Assembly: GCA_016787135.1 (NCBI GenBank) | Contig: JAEUVK010000188.1 | Coordinates: 27,884-91,883, forward strand | Direction of reading: 5' to 3' | Length of the DNA stretch: 64,000 nucleotides | Source: Chitinophagaceae bacterium | GTDB lineage: Bacteria; Bacteroidota; Bacteroidia; Chitinophagales; Chitinophagaceae | Shown: one piece after another, positions 1 to 8,475 of the stretch | Layout of the letters: each line of letters opens with the position of its first letter | Numbering within the stretch: position 1 is the first letter of the stretch | Program-made: the position numbers and the translations under genes | Notes under the pieces: model-generated | The model's database searches: none | Told to the model about the DNA's origin: nothing | The model's input: the letters and a program-made list of their open reading frames with translations, nothing else

Positions 1-826
1 GCACTCCCCCGAGAATAGCTTTTGCGTAAGGGTTGAGTTTCCAATGATGCAGTTGGGTTTCCATGCCTTTAAATGAACGGGCATAGTATAAGGAAATTAA
101 ACCTGCCATCATTCCGAGAACAATATAGGCGGGAACATTACGGTAATCGAAGTGCTGTTGTAATACAAAGTTGAACAGCGCCCCTTCGGCCAATATTATC
201 TTGGAGCAAAGTGCCCCTATTACTGAAGAAATGATCAGCGGAATAAAATAGCTGACCACGGTTTCTGTCAATAAAACCTCAATGGCGAATATTACTCCTG
301 CTATCGGTGCATTGAATACCGCAGCAATACCAGCTGCAGCACCGCAGGCGATAAGCAAGGTTCTTTCCCGATAGTTCAGATCACTGATGCGTGCTGTATT
401 TGAACCAATAGCGGAACCAGTGGCTACAATAGGCGCTTCCAGTCCGGCTGATCCACCAAGCCCTACTGTAACAGAACTTGTAATGACATGCTGGTAAGTA
501 TGGCTAAGCGGAATAAAAGAAGATCGCCGGGCAATGGCACGCAGTACCATGGCGATTCCCCTTTCAAACTGCTTACCGAGAAAACGACGAACAACAAATA
601 CGGTGATGAACAACCCGATAGCGGGGAATAAAAGATAGGCAAACCGGTTAACATGAATCTCTTTGATCCACTGCTGCAGGTAATGAACAAATGTTTTCAG
701 TAAAACAGCGGTCAGGCCGGAAAACAAACCCGTCAGCGTAGCGATCACCATGATATATTGTACCCGGTTGATCTTAGTCCGCAGGTACAGCACAGTCATT
801 TGATACAATCTCTTGGCGTGATTCAT
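1..826 (-). CDS. CLC-type voltage-gated chloride channel/antiporter (C-terminus cut by window edge)
   Basis: Integral membrane chloride channel or H+/Cl- antiporter of the CLC family. About 275 N-terminal residues are present and the rest lies outside the window. The translated minus strand carries the CLC selectivity-filter region GSAGLEAPIVATGSAIGS and the later GIAAVFNAPIAGVIFAIE segment (GxFxP-like), with several hydrophobic helices. The first position is GSAGLEAP rather than the GREGP of E. coli ClcA, a variant I associate with Bacteroidota CLCs. The ATG at 826 gives a short basic N-terminus before the first membrane helix. It lies 41 nt after the aminotransferase stop and may be co-transcribed with it. 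I see no direct functional link to the sugar genes. Confidence 0.9.
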   Translation of the reverse strand, partial: MNHAKRLYQMTVLYLRTKINRVQYIMVIATLTGLFSGLTAVLLKTFVHYLQQWIKEIHVNRFAYLLFPAIGLFITVFVVRRFLGKQFERGIAMVLRAIARRSSFIPLSHTYQHVITSSVTVGLGGSAGLEAPIVATGSAIGSNTARISDLNYRERTLLIACGAAAGIAAVFNAPIAGVIFAIEVLLTETVVSYFIPLIISSVIGALCSKIILAEGALFNFVLQQHFDYRNVPAYIVLGMMAGLISLYYARSFKGMETQLHHWKLNPYAKAILGGV

Positions 827-867
827 CTGCTGTTTTCGTTGTTAATAAAAGGCATAGCAGCTGTAAA

Positions 868-2085
868 TCAGGCGGCGGCTGTTTTCGCTTGTAATACTTT
901 CTTAATGAGCGAAACGATCTTTTCTCCTTTTTCTTTGATCTGTTCTTCTGACCACAGCAAACTGATGGAAGTACAGATGCAGCGGCTCATAACGGCATCA
1001 CTGGCAGCAAATTCCTGTGTGGCTATTTTTTGCAAAGCTGCTTTCTGCACATCGCTGATGGGATGAAGGAATGTCGCATTCTTCAGATGATCCCATTTGC
1101 GTATATAATGCCAGTTATTGTCAAACCAGTAGAAATTACCGGCTATGACTCCCTGCGCTTTTAATTCATTTACTACCGCTTTCGTTATTTCTTCTGTCGG
1201 CAGGAACCAGCAGAGGAATGTACAGCTATCACCCGAAGGGTCTGGTATTTTCCGGAAAGAAACTTCAGGTATCTGTGCAAGCACAGACTTTAACTGCGTG
1301 TGGTTTCTTTTCTGAATATCTAAAAAAGTGTCCAGTTTTCTTATCTGTGCAAGGCCAACCGCTGCGTGTAACTCAGAGATACGGTAATTGTAACCAACGA
1401 ACGGGTGCAGGTCGGCACCGCGGTCTGTTCCTTTATGATCATGACCATGATCGGTATAGCCATCGCATTTGATATACACCGTTTCATCATTTGTCATTAC
1501 CACGCCTCCTTCAGCACAAGTGATGGTCTTCACAAAATCGAAGGAGAAAGTACCGGCATGACCGATCGTTCCCAGGGATTTGCCTTTATACTTACCACCG
1601 ATACTCTGGCATGCATCTTCCAATAAAATAAGGCAATGTTCTTTACAGATAGTCAGCAATGCATCAAGATTAGCCATGCTGCCACACATGTGCACCGGCA
1701 TCACGCATTTTGTTTTGGCCGTGATCGCTTGCTTTACTGCATCCGGATTCAGCGTCAGCGTTTCGTCCACATCCACCAATACGGGTACAGCGCCTACACT
1801 TAGTACCGCTTCGAAGCTGGCCACGAAAGTGAATGCGGGCATAATCACTTCGTCACCAGCGCCTATGCCCAGCGCTGCCATTGCTGTTGTCAAAGCGGAG
1901 GTGCCACTGGAGGTAAGCTGTGCGTATTGGCTGCCAAATGTTTTACAAATTGTCTCTTCTAGTTCTTTCGCTTTCCAGATACCTTTGCGTGGTCCGTCAA
2001 AACCATAGCGCATCAGGATACCGGTTTCCAGCACATCATTCACTTCTTTTCTTTCTTCAGCACCCCAGAATTCAAAACCAGGCAT
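868..2085 (-). CDS. kdnA: DegT/DnrJ/EryC1 family PLP-dependent sugar aminotransferase, KdnA-like
   Basis: PLP-dependent aminotransferase of 405 residues with the DegT fold landmarks: GTSA phosphate-binding loop at residues 61-64, EDACQ with the PLP-contacting Asp157, and the Schiff-base lysine Lys186 in SFDFVKTITCAEGG. It is directly followed upstream (50-nt gap) by an iron-type alcohol dehydrogenase, the arrangement known for Shewanella KdnA/KdnB, which replace the C8 hydroxyl of Kdo with an amino group to make 8-amino-Kdo (Kdo8N). A CMP-Kdo synthetase gene lies 4 kb away. The symbol rests on this context plus family membership. An aminotransferase for another nucleotide sugar remains possible, though such enzymes are rarely paired with an Fe-ADH. 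Confidence 0.72.
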   Translation of the reverse strand: MPGFEFWGAEERKEVNDVLETGILMRYGFDGPRKGIWKAKELEETICKTFGSQYAQLTSSGTSALTTAMAALGIGAGDEVIMPAFTFVASFEAVLSVGAVPVLVDVDETLTLNPDAVKQAITAKTKCVMPVHMCGSMANLDALLTICKEHCLILLEDACQSIGGKYKGKSLGTIGHAGTFSFDFVKTITCAEGGVVMTNDETVYIKCDGYTDHGHDHKGTDRGADLHPFVGYNYRISELHAAVGLAQIRKLDTFLDIQKRNHTQLKSVLAQIPEVSFRKIPDPSGDSCTFLCWFLPTEEITKAVVNELKAQGVIAGNFYWFDNNWHYIRKWDHLKNATFLHPISDVQKAALQKIATQEFAASDAVMSRCICTSISLLWSEEQIKEKGEKIVSLIKKVLQAKTAAA

Positions 2086-2135
2086 AGTTAATAGTTTAGT
2101 GTTAAAAGTTAAGAGTTGAGAGTACGATGTCGCTA

Positions 2136-3209
2136 TTATAGTTTCTCATACAAAGCTCTGAGTTTATCTCTCGTCATGATCTTTTCCCATTCTTTCCCGA
2201 GTGCATTTTCCCAGAGCGGCTTCATGCCAAGGGAAACATTGATCATGGTATCAAATTGTTCATCGGTAAGACCCTTGCAAATTCCCTGCGGAATGTCGAT
2301 CTTGTTTTTCTCTACCATGTATTTGAATTCTTTTACTCCGGCAGGATAGTATTCTTCGAGGTGGTTCATCACAATACAGTTGCCGATACCGTGTTTGGTG
2401 CCCAGTAAATAACTCAACCCATAGCTCACTGCATGTGCGACTCCTACCTGGCTGTAAGCAATACTCATTCCCCCTGCATATGATGCCATCATAAGCTGAT
2501 CATCACATTCGTTATCCCACGAGTCCTTTTTGACAAATACTTTACGGCAAAGCTCCAATGCTTTTTCACCATAGGATTTGCTGAATTCGTTCAGGTAAGT
2601 TCCTTCCAGGCTTTCGATGCAATGGATATAACAGTCCATGCCTGTATAAAAGCGCTGGTTCACGGGTGCGTTAGCGGTCAGTTCAGGATCTAAAACTATC
2701 TGGCTGAAAGGAGTGAAATCGGAATTCATTCCCAGTTTCTTTGTTGGCCCGGTCAATACCGTTGTTCTTGATACTTCTGCACCTGTGCCGCTCAAAGTAG
2801 GAATACCCACTTTATATACACCCGGCAATCTCACCAGGTCCCACCCCTGGTAGTCGGCAGAAGAGCCCGGGTTATTCATCATCAATGAAACCGCTTTGGC
2901 AAGGTCCATCGTACTGCCGCCGCCAATTCCAATCACACCACTGACCGAATCGAATTCATTCTTTAGCTGACCTGCCAAAGAATCTACATATGTTGTCTTG
3001 GGTTCATAGGTGACATCAGCAAAGAGTATCTTATCCTTACCCCGCAGCGGGATGCGGTTAACCAATGGCGCATTCTCAAAAAAATGATCCACCAGGAAGA
3101 TCATCGGCTTACCCTCTTTACGATGAGGGGCGATGATCTCATCCAGTTGGTTAAAACACCCCCTTCCATACACTACGTAATCTACCATCTTAAAGTTCCT
3201 GAACTTCAT
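2136..3209 (-). CDS. kdnB: Metal-dependent (iron-type) alcohol dehydrogenase, KdnB-like
   Basis: Group III metal-dependent alcohol dehydrogenase of 357 residues. Visible are the NAD(P)-binding GIGGGSTMDLAKA loop (residues 94-106) and the four metal ligands Asp192, His196 (in DCYIHCIES), His259 (GVAHAVSYG) and His273 (KHGIGNC). In the Kdn pathway the enzyme would oxidise the C8 alcohol of Kdo to an aldehyde for the aminotransferase encoded downstream. The open frame extends to 3362, but the ATG at 3209 gives the family-typical start MKFRNFKMVDYVVYG and lies 18 nt after a TATCTTTG promoter box, so the longer start is unlikely. Paired with the kdnA-like gene, probably as one operon. Confidence 0.72.
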   Translation of the reverse strand: MKFRNFKMVDYVVYGRGCFNQLDEIIAPHRKEGKPMIFLVDHFFENAPLVNRIPLRGKDKILFADVTYEPKTTYVDSLAGQLKNEFDSVSGVIGIGGGSTMDLAKAVSLMMNNPGSSADYQGWDLVRLPGVYKVGIPTLSGTGAEVSRTTVLTGPTKKLGMNSDFTPFSQIVLDPELTANAPVNQRFYTGMDCYIHCIESLEGTYLNEFSKSYGEKALELCRKVFVKKDSWDNECDDQLMMASYAGGMSIAYSQVGVAHAVSYGLSYLLGTKHGIGNCIVMNHLEEYYPAGVKEFKYMVEKNKIDIPQGICKGLTDEQFDTMINVSLGMKPLWENALGKEWEKIMTRDKLRALYEKL

Positions 3210-3227
3210 GTATCGCCATTTGAGTGG

Positions 3228-3235
3228 CAAAGATA
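3228..3235 (-). promoter_or_regulatory. Bacteroidota -7 promoter box (TATCTTTG) of the kdnB-like gene
   Basis: On the minus strand the octamer TATCTTTG matches the TAnnTTTG consensus exactly and ends 18 nt before the kdnB ATG. No clear TTG (-33) element is seen at the expected distance. The box supports the ATG at 3209 as the start. Confidence 0.5.
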
Positions 3236-3336
3236 CTATACTGCCGATAACCATGCGGCAGGGTGGTTGTTCTATAAAATCAGCGAAAAAGGGTACCGGA
3301 TAATTCAGGATTTTGCTGCAACTTGTAAAAAAATTT

Positions 3337-4836
3337 ATGCCCGAAAGATCAAAGGAAATCACATTGGCCGGGTATGTAGCCAGCGATCTGTTAGCATTGT
3401 CGTATGTGACACTAACAGAACTGAACTGGAATCCCAGGTATGCAACCGATAGTAGTATTGTTGCCTATACCCGTCGCAGCTGGAATAAATATGATGACCA
3501 GGTAACCGTAAAAGCAGTAGATGGCCTGTTGGTTGTTTCGAGTAAAATGATACATGATGAAATAGCTGACCTCATGGGCAGGAATAAAAAGAATATTGGC
3601 CGCTTTTTATCGGTATTTGAAACTATCAGGACAAAAGCATCAGAAGCTGTAATCAGTGAATGGAAAGAAAAAATTGTACTCCTGAAAGAAGAAACCATCA
3701 AAACTGCAGAACAGGAAATAAAAGAGGCGCAGGAAATTGATAAGGTGATGAATTTTTCCAAAAGCAACCTCTATGTCACCTATGGAATCATGGCTATCAA
3801 TATTGTGGTTTTTGTATTGATGGTGACCGGGGGAGTGAGCTTTATTACGCCGACAGGGATTGATATTATACGCTGGGGCGCCAACTTCAGCCCGCTTACT
3901 TTGTCGGGCGACTGGTGGCGGCTGATCACTTGTTTTTTTGTTCATATCGGTATCATTCATCTTGTTTTAAACATGTATGCCTTGTATATGGCCGGTGTTT
4001 ACCTTGAGCCATTGCTTGGAAAAACAAGATATATTGTTGCTTATGTATGTACGGGGGTGCTTGCCAGCCTGGCCAGCCTGTGGTGGCATAAGGATCCCGT
4101 ACCCAGTGCAGGGGCATCGGGTGCTATCTTTGGTTTATACGGGGTGTTCCTTGCCTTCCTTACCACAAAATTTCTTCCCCGGCAGATCAGGAAAGGATTA
4201 TTACAAAGTATTGGCGTTTTTGTAGTATATAACCTGATATATGGTATGAAATCCGGGATAGACAATGCAGCGCATATCGGCGGACTAATAAGCGGCCTTG
4301 TGATCGGATATCTGTACTACATGACTATAAAGGCGGATAATGCAGAAAAGAAAAAAATTCCTCTGGCTGCAGCAATAATCGTATTGACCTTTGGTGCAGC
4401 ATATTTTTATGCACACAATAATATTGCTGCTCCCGGAGCAAGAGATAAAGTAAAGGGTGAAATAGATTTTTTCGGCTATAAGGATGCAGACCGTTTCAAT
4501 GAAAAATATAACCGCATTATTGAAATGCAGGACAAGGCTATGGTTCCCTTGAAAAACGAGTCACTGCCGGATGATCAGCTGGCGGACCAGCTAACCAGTA
4601 TTTCGCTGCCTGAGTGGGAAAAGGCTGATCAGGCAGTAAAAGAATTAATGATATATGATGTCTCAGAAACAGCCAAACGGAAGGCGGCTATCATGCAGCA
4701 GTATATCACACTTCGAAAAGAAGAGATCCGCCTTCGCCTGAAATGGATAACAGAAAAAGATGAAAATGTGATCGGGGAGATAAATGAACTGAATGCTAAA
4801 ATAAGTAAACTGGTGGATGAACTCGATAGGCTTTAA
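3337..4836 (+). CDS. Rhomboid-family intramembrane serine protease with long N- and C-terminal domains
   Basis: Rhomboid protease of 499 residues that cleaves membrane helices within the bilayer. The catalytic Ser is in GASGAIFG (about residue 261) and the catalytic His in AAHIGGLISG (about 313); the upstream HIGIIHLVLNM (HxxxN) lies at about 203-213. Residues 1-140 form a soluble domain that I do not recognise, ending in a charged, probably coiled-coil stretch. About 160 residues follow the last membrane helix and are also largely helical and charged. The core is thus under half of the protein. The ATG at 3337 is preferred over an upstream TTG. It is transcribed divergently from kdnB, with 127 nt between the starts. 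The substrate is unknown. Confidence 0.85.
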   Translation: MPERSKEITLAGYVASDLLALSYVTLTELNWNPRYATDSSIVAYTRRSWNKYDDQVTVKAVDGLLVVSSKMIHDEIADLMGRNKKNIGRFLSVFETIRTKASEAVISEWKEKIVLLKEETIKTAEQEIKEAQEIDKVMNFSKSNLYVTYGIMAINIVVFVLMVTGGVSFITPTGIDIIRWGANFSPLTLSGDWWRLITCFFVHIGIIHLVLNMYALYMAGVYLEPLLGKTRYIVAYVCTGVLASLASLWWHKDPVPSAGASGAIFGLYGVFLAFLTTKFLPRQIRKGLLQSIGVFVVYNLIYGMKSGIDNAAHIGGLISGLVIGYLYYMTIKADNAEKKKIPLAAAIIVLTFGAAYFYAHNNIAAPGARDKVKGEIDFFGYKDADRFNEKYNRIIEMQDKAMVPLKNESLPDDQLADQLTSISLPEWEKADQAVKELMIYDVSETAKRKAAIMQQYITLRKEEIRLRLKWITEKDENVIGEINELNAKISKLVDELDRL

Positions 4837-4850
4837 TACCGGGGTGATTT

Positions 4851-6200
4851 TTACCCGATCAGCTTTTTCTCCAGTTCCTCCAGTGATTTCCCTTTTGTTT
4901 CCGGCATTTTTGTCAATGCCCAGACCAGCTGCAAAACCATCATGAACGCAAAAAAGGCAAAGATGGGCCAGGGGTTGTCTTTGAATATCCCCTTCTTTTC
5001 ATCAAGGAAAACGGGAGTGACCAGTGTAATAACAGCAGCAAAGACCCAATGGGTGCTGGCGCCGAATGATTGCCCGATTGCCCGTACTTTATTGGGAAAT
5101 ATTTCAGCAATAAATACCCAGATCACTGCGCCTTGCCCGATGGCGTGTGAGGCGATAAATAATAATAAGAAGGTCATCAGGAATGGAGCGCTGGCCCCTG
5201 ATTGAAACGCAAAGGCAACCATTCCCAGACTGACTATATATCCCAGTGAGCCAATGATCAGCAATGTCTTTCTTCCGATACGGTCTATAAGATACAGGCC
5301 GACGAAAGTAAAGACCAGGTTGGTCCCGCCAATAGCAATCGAGTTAGCTAATGACTCTTTAGCCCCAAGCCCGATCTTCGATAGTATCTCAGGGGCGTAG
5401 TACAGAATAAAATTGATACCGGATAGCTGGTTAAAGAAGGCTACTAAGAAAGCCAACCATAAAACCTTTTTGTATTTGCTACTGAAAATGTTCTCATGGT
5501 TCCCATTATTTTCTATAGAAGCATTGGCTGCAATAATGTTACTGATCTCTTCTTCTGGTTTTTCTACCCCGATCAGGGCCAGAACTCTTTTTGCTTCCAC
5601 CAGGTCATTTTTTACTGAAATCAGCCACCTTGGGCTTTCAGGTACTCCGATCACCATCGCTGTATAAATAAGCGAAGGAATGCCCAATACACCAAGCATC
5701 CATCGCCAGTCATCATCTCCGCCAACGCCCTGCAATAAGTAATTAGAAATAAAAGCGACCAGTATCCCAAATACAATATTGAACTGGTACATGGCTGTAA
5801 GGCGTCCTCTTGTAGCAGGCGTGGATATTTCTGAAATATAAGTAGGAGCAACCACTGATGAAACGCCAATCCCTAATCCGCCGACAAAACGAAAAAAAGA
5901 AAATGTATATGGATCTGGCGCCAGCGCAGTACCCAATGCAGAAGCAGCAAATAAAACGCCTATCCAGAAAAGCGTTTTCTTTCGGCCAAATCTTTCGGCA
6001 GGGATACCCCCGATCAAAGCACCGGCAACAGTACCCCATAGCGCCATAGACATGATAAATACCCCATGAAATAAAGGAGAAGTATCCCATAGTTTTTTGA
6101 TGGGCTCATTGGCGCCGGAGATCACTACCGTATCAAAACCAAAAATAAAACCGGCTAATGCCGCTACTATGGAATATCGCAGCAACCTGTTGTTACTCAT
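4851..6200 (-). CDS. Sugar porter family MFS transporter
   Basis: A 449-residue, 12-helix major facilitator of the sugar porter subfamily (XylE/GLUT type). The signatures GFDTVVISGA in helix 1, RFGRKKT in the first cytoplasmic loop, PESPRWL at the end of the N-terminal half, DRIGRKTLL in the matching C-terminal loop and the C-terminal PETKG are all present. It probably imports a hexose or pentose by proton symport across the inner membrane. It is convergent with the rhomboid gene (14-nt gap) and stands alone on its strand, 143 nt downstream of kdsB. The substrate cannot be read from the sequence. Confidence 0.9.
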   Translation of the reverse strand: MSNNRLLRYSIVAALAGFIFGFDTVVISGANEPIKKLWDTSPLFHGVFIMSMALWGTVAGALIGGIPAERFGRKKTLFWIGVLFAASALGTALAPDPYTFSFFRFVGGLGIGVSSVVAPTYISEISTPATRGRLTAMYQFNIVFGILVAFISNYLLQGVGGDDDWRWMLGVLGIPSLIYTAMVIGVPESPRWLISVKNDLVEAKRVLALIGVEKPEEEISNIIAANASIENNGNHENIFSSKYKKVLWLAFLVAFFNQLSGINFILYYAPEILSKIGLGAKESLANSIAIGGTNLVFTFVGLYLIDRIGRKTLLIIGSLGYIVSLGMVAFAFQSGASAPFLMTFLLLFIASHAIGQGAVIWVFIAEIFPNKVRAIGQSFGASTHWVFAAVITLVTPVFLDEKKGIFKDNPWPIFAFFAFMMVLQLVWALTKMPETKGKSLEELEKKLIG

Positions 6201-6343
6201 GACAAGATTCGTTTGAATGAAAGGTACAAAAGTGAAATTGAAATATATCAGTAAACCAATTTCGTATTATTTCTTCTTCATTCAAATAGCCGCATACCTG
6301 CAAACGGTTGATGTTGGGAAAAAGCGGGCTTCTTGATTTCCTG

Positions 6344-7060
6344 CTACAGCAACTTGCTTGCTCTTTGCAGGTCTTCAGGGGTATCTATCTCTATACCCAT
6401 ATAGTCCACCACAACCATACGGAGAGGGATGCCATTTTCCAGGTAACGAAGACATTCAACTTTCTCGGCAGCTTCCAGTGGCGTTACCGGCCATTGGGTA
6501 AAATCAATCAGCGCCTTTTTGCGGAATGCATATACACCTATATGCTCATAGTAAGTAACTGGAGCCTTCTTATCTCTTGGGTAAGGAATGACAGAGCGGC
6601 TGAAGAAAAGAGAGTTCATATTCTTATCAACTGCCACTTTCACAAAATTGGGGTCATCAATTTCAGATGGATTTGTCAGCACCTGCATCATCGAGGCTAC
6701 CTGCACAGATGGATCGTCGAATTGATGCAATAATTTCTCTAACGGCGCTCTTTTTACAAACGGTGTATCGCCCTGTACATTGACAATGATATCCACATTC
6801 ATTTCTTTTGCCGCTTCGGCAATACGGTCGCTGCCGCTCTCATGTTCCTTTTTACTCATTACGGCCTTGCCGCCGTGTGACGCAATTTCGTCATAAATAA
6901 TATCGCTGTCGGTAACGACGATCACTTCATCAAACAAGCCTGTAGCGATGGTAGCTTCATAGGTATGACGGATCACGGTCTTATTGCCCAGTATCTGCAT
7001 AAGTTTGGCAGGGAACCGGGTGGCCGCATAGCGGGCAGGTATCATGGCTTTTCTTATCAT
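6344..7060 (-). CDS. kdsB: CMP-3-deoxy-D-manno-octulosonate cytidylyltransferase
   Basis: KdsB activates Kdo with CTP to CMP-Kdo in the cytoplasm for lipid A-core assembly. The 238-residue protein has the nucleotide-binding start IPARYAATRFPAK, HESGSDRIAE and the metal-binding VNVQGDTPF (Asp98). The usual motif is QGDEPF; here Thr99 replaces the Glu. Because a KdnA/KdnB-like pair lies close by, the preferred substrate may be 8-amino-Kdo, as reported for the Shewanella enzyme. The length is slightly under the usual 245-255. The ATG at 7060 follows a TAGTTTTG promoter box by only 4 nt, so the mRNA may be nearly leaderless. Confidence 0.88.
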   Translation of the reverse strand: MIRKAMIPARYAATRFPAKLMQILGNKTVIRHTYEATIATGLFDEVIVVTDSDIIYDEIASHGGKAVMSKKEHESGSDRIAEAAKEMNVDIIVNVQGDTPFVKRAPLEKLLHQFDDPSVQVASMMQVLTNPSEIDDPNFVKVAVDKNMNSLFFSRSVIPYPRDKKAPVTYYEHIGVYAFRKKALIDFTQWPVTPLEAAEKVECLRYLENGIPLRMVVVDYMGIEIDTPEDLQRASKLL

Positions 7061-7064
7061 CCGG

Positions 7065-7072
7065 CAAAACTA
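7065..7072 (-). promoter_or_regulatory. -7 promoter box (TAGTTTTG) of kdsB
   Basis: Minus-strand TAGTTTTG is an exact TAnnTTTG match, separated from the kdsB ATG by the four bases CCGG. With a usual start site 5-7 nt past the box, transcription would begin at or inside the ATG. Confidence 0.45.
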
Positions 7073-7085
7073 CAGGTTCAGGTAA

Positions 7086-7128
7086 AAACAAAAAGCCCGG
7101 GTCACTCTAATTTCTGAAAGGGCTTTTT
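7086..7128 (-). terminator. Intrinsic terminator at the end of the fatty acid hydroxylase gene
   Basis: On the minus strand, AAAAGCCC and GGGCTTTT (7120-7127 and 7091-7098 on the plus strand) pair across a 21-nt loop and are followed by TTTTTGTTTTT. The upstream arm overlaps the last codons of the gene ending at 7102. Confidence 0.5.
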
Positions 7129-7923
7129 CAGCAAAGCCATAAAGTCCTCATCCTTTTCGTTAGGATAGTAACGGTCAAGACCATAGTGAATGTCTTTGGG
7201 TTCAAGCTTCATGAATGTTCCCAGTAAACGATCCCAGATGGAGAATACCGCCCCGTAATTACTGTCAGTGTAAGGTTGCTTCCAGTGGTGATGCACTTTG
7301 TGCATATTGGGGGAGATCAGTACATAACTTAACGCTTTATCAACTTTTGGAGGCAAACTGATATTGGCATGGGTAAATGCCGTAGCTATGACCACCAGCG
7401 TCTGGTAGATCATTACGCTATACATTGGCGCCCCGGAAACAAAGATCAGCAGGAGGAAAAAAATACCCCGCAGCAAACTATCACCCGGGTGATGGCGCAA
7501 CCCTGTTGTTACATCCACATTATTATCGCTGTGATGAATAAGGTGAAAGCGCCAGAGAAAACGGTTCTTGTGCATGACAAGATGCACCAGCCAGCTGCTG
7601 AAATCCAGTGCCAGCACTCCAATGATAACAGCGCCCAATACATTGGTACCGGTCCAGTAGATGATCCCGAAATGATTATGCAGGCACCAGTCTGATAGTT
7701 TAACAATGATGACAGCGATGCCCGTATGAAGAACAAGATGGATAACGGTAAATATGAAATTCACACCGGCATGATGCAGCTTATTCTTTTTATAGTGCAT
7801 GGGCAGTAACGGTATGGCCCCTTCAATGATCCAGAAGATCAGTAAGCCGCCAACCAAAAAGGCCATTCGTTCGAGAGGACGTTGTTCAAGAGTGGAAAAA
7901 TGCTCAATGATACGATCCCGCAT
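7102..7923 (-). CDS. Sterol desaturase / fatty acid hydroxylase superfamily membrane protein
   Basis: Membrane-bound di-iron oxygenase-like protein of 273 residues with histidine clusters HLVMH, FHLIHH and HKVHHH plus further His residues, set between hydrophobic helices. This pattern fits the fatty acid hydroxylase family, whose members oxidise lipid acyl chains or related lipids. The start is the ATG at 7923; an in-frame TTG at 7929 would add two residues. It stands alone, with a terminator hairpin over its 3' end. In Bacteroidota such genes have been linked to lipid or carotenoid hydroxylation, but the substrate here is not known. Confidence 0.82.
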   Translation of the reverse strand: MRDRIIEHFSTLEQRPLERMAFLVGGLLIFWIIEGAIPLLPMHYKKNKLHHAGVNFIFTVIHLVLHTGIAVIIVKLSDWCLHNHFGIIYWTGTNVLGAVIIGVLALDFSSWLVHLVMHKNRFLWRFHLIHHSDNNVDVTTGLRHHPGDSLLRGIFFLLLIFVSGAPMYSVMIYQTLVVIATAFTHANISLPPKVDKALSYVLISPNMHKVHHHWKQPYTDSNYGAVFSIWDRLLGTFMKLEPKDIHYGLDRYYPNEKDEDFMALLKKPFQKLE

Positions 7924-7968
7924 AGACAAGCAAATTATCCGGAAAAGTTACGAAGAAAAAACTTCCGG

Positions 7969-8394
7969 CTAGTCTTTAGCCGTGTCGTTTTCCTTCTGTA
8001 CCGCTTCTGCAGACTCGTGTCTGCAATCAAAACAATGATATACCTTATCAACGGTCAGCGCATAGTTGCTGAAGAAAAAGGTGGAGATGGCGCTAAGCCA
8101 GTTAAGGGGTTTGCGGGGAGTGCTCACCAGTTCAATATTGGATGACCCGCATTTGGAACAGACAAAATTCGCTTTATAGTCTTTCTGAAGCTGGTGGAGA
8201 AGTTCCCATGCTTTTTTCGCTTTATCTTCTTCCACCATTAGTTTAATACCACCCACCGCATTAGTCAGGATAGGATCAATGGTTACGGTGTTCTCGTCTT
8301 TCAGCCAGCAATCAATGCCCTCTTCCTGCAGGCGGCCCATGGCGATATGAGCCGGAACATAATTGTCATACACCCAAACGGGAACATAGTTCAT
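7969..8394 (-). CDS. DUF2007 domain protein with C-terminal zinc ribbon
   Basis: A 141-residue cytoplasmic protein. Residues 1-75 match the DUF2007 'putative signal-transducing' pattern (VWVYDNYVPAHIAMGRLQEEGI, then GGIKLMVEEDKAKKA), an ACT-like small domain. The C-terminal part has two CxxC pairs, CSKCGSSN and CFDCRHE, forming a likely zinc ribbon, separated by a moderately hydrophobic stretch (about residues 97-112). It lies 81 nt downstream of dnaN on the same strand, with a weak hairpin between. No function is established for the family. Confidence 0.7.
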   Translation of the reverse strand: MNYVPVWVYDNYVPAHIAMGRLQEEGIDCWLKDENTVTIDPILTNAVGGIKLMVEEDKAKKAWELLHQLQKDYKANFVCSKCGSSNIELVSTPRKPLNWLSAISTFFFSNYALTVDKVYHCFDCRHESAEAVQKENDTAKD

Positions 8395-8400
8395 AAGTGT

Positions 8401-8432
8401 AAAATAAAAAATCTCCCCTAATCAGAGAGATT
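8401..8432 (-). terminator. Possible weak terminator downstream of dnaN-side transcription / start of DUF2007 leader
   Basis: Minus strand AATCTC and GAGATT arms (6 bp, 8427-8432 with 8410-8415) are followed by a T-rich run (TTTTTTATTTT). The stem is short and sits only 7 nt before the DUF2007 gene ATG, so it may act instead as a leader structure of that gene. Confidence 0.3.
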
Positions 8433-8475
8433 AATAATGTAATACGACAGTAAACGTCCCTTTGGGAGCTGAGTG

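Noticed and set aside
868..2085. ArnB (UDP-Ara4N aminotransferase) instead of a KdnA-like enzyme, given the ArnT-like GT39 gene at 41.9 kb
   Set aside because: No arnA, arnC or arnD gene is present in the window, and the direct neighbour is a metal-dependent alcohol dehydrogenase, as in kdn loci.
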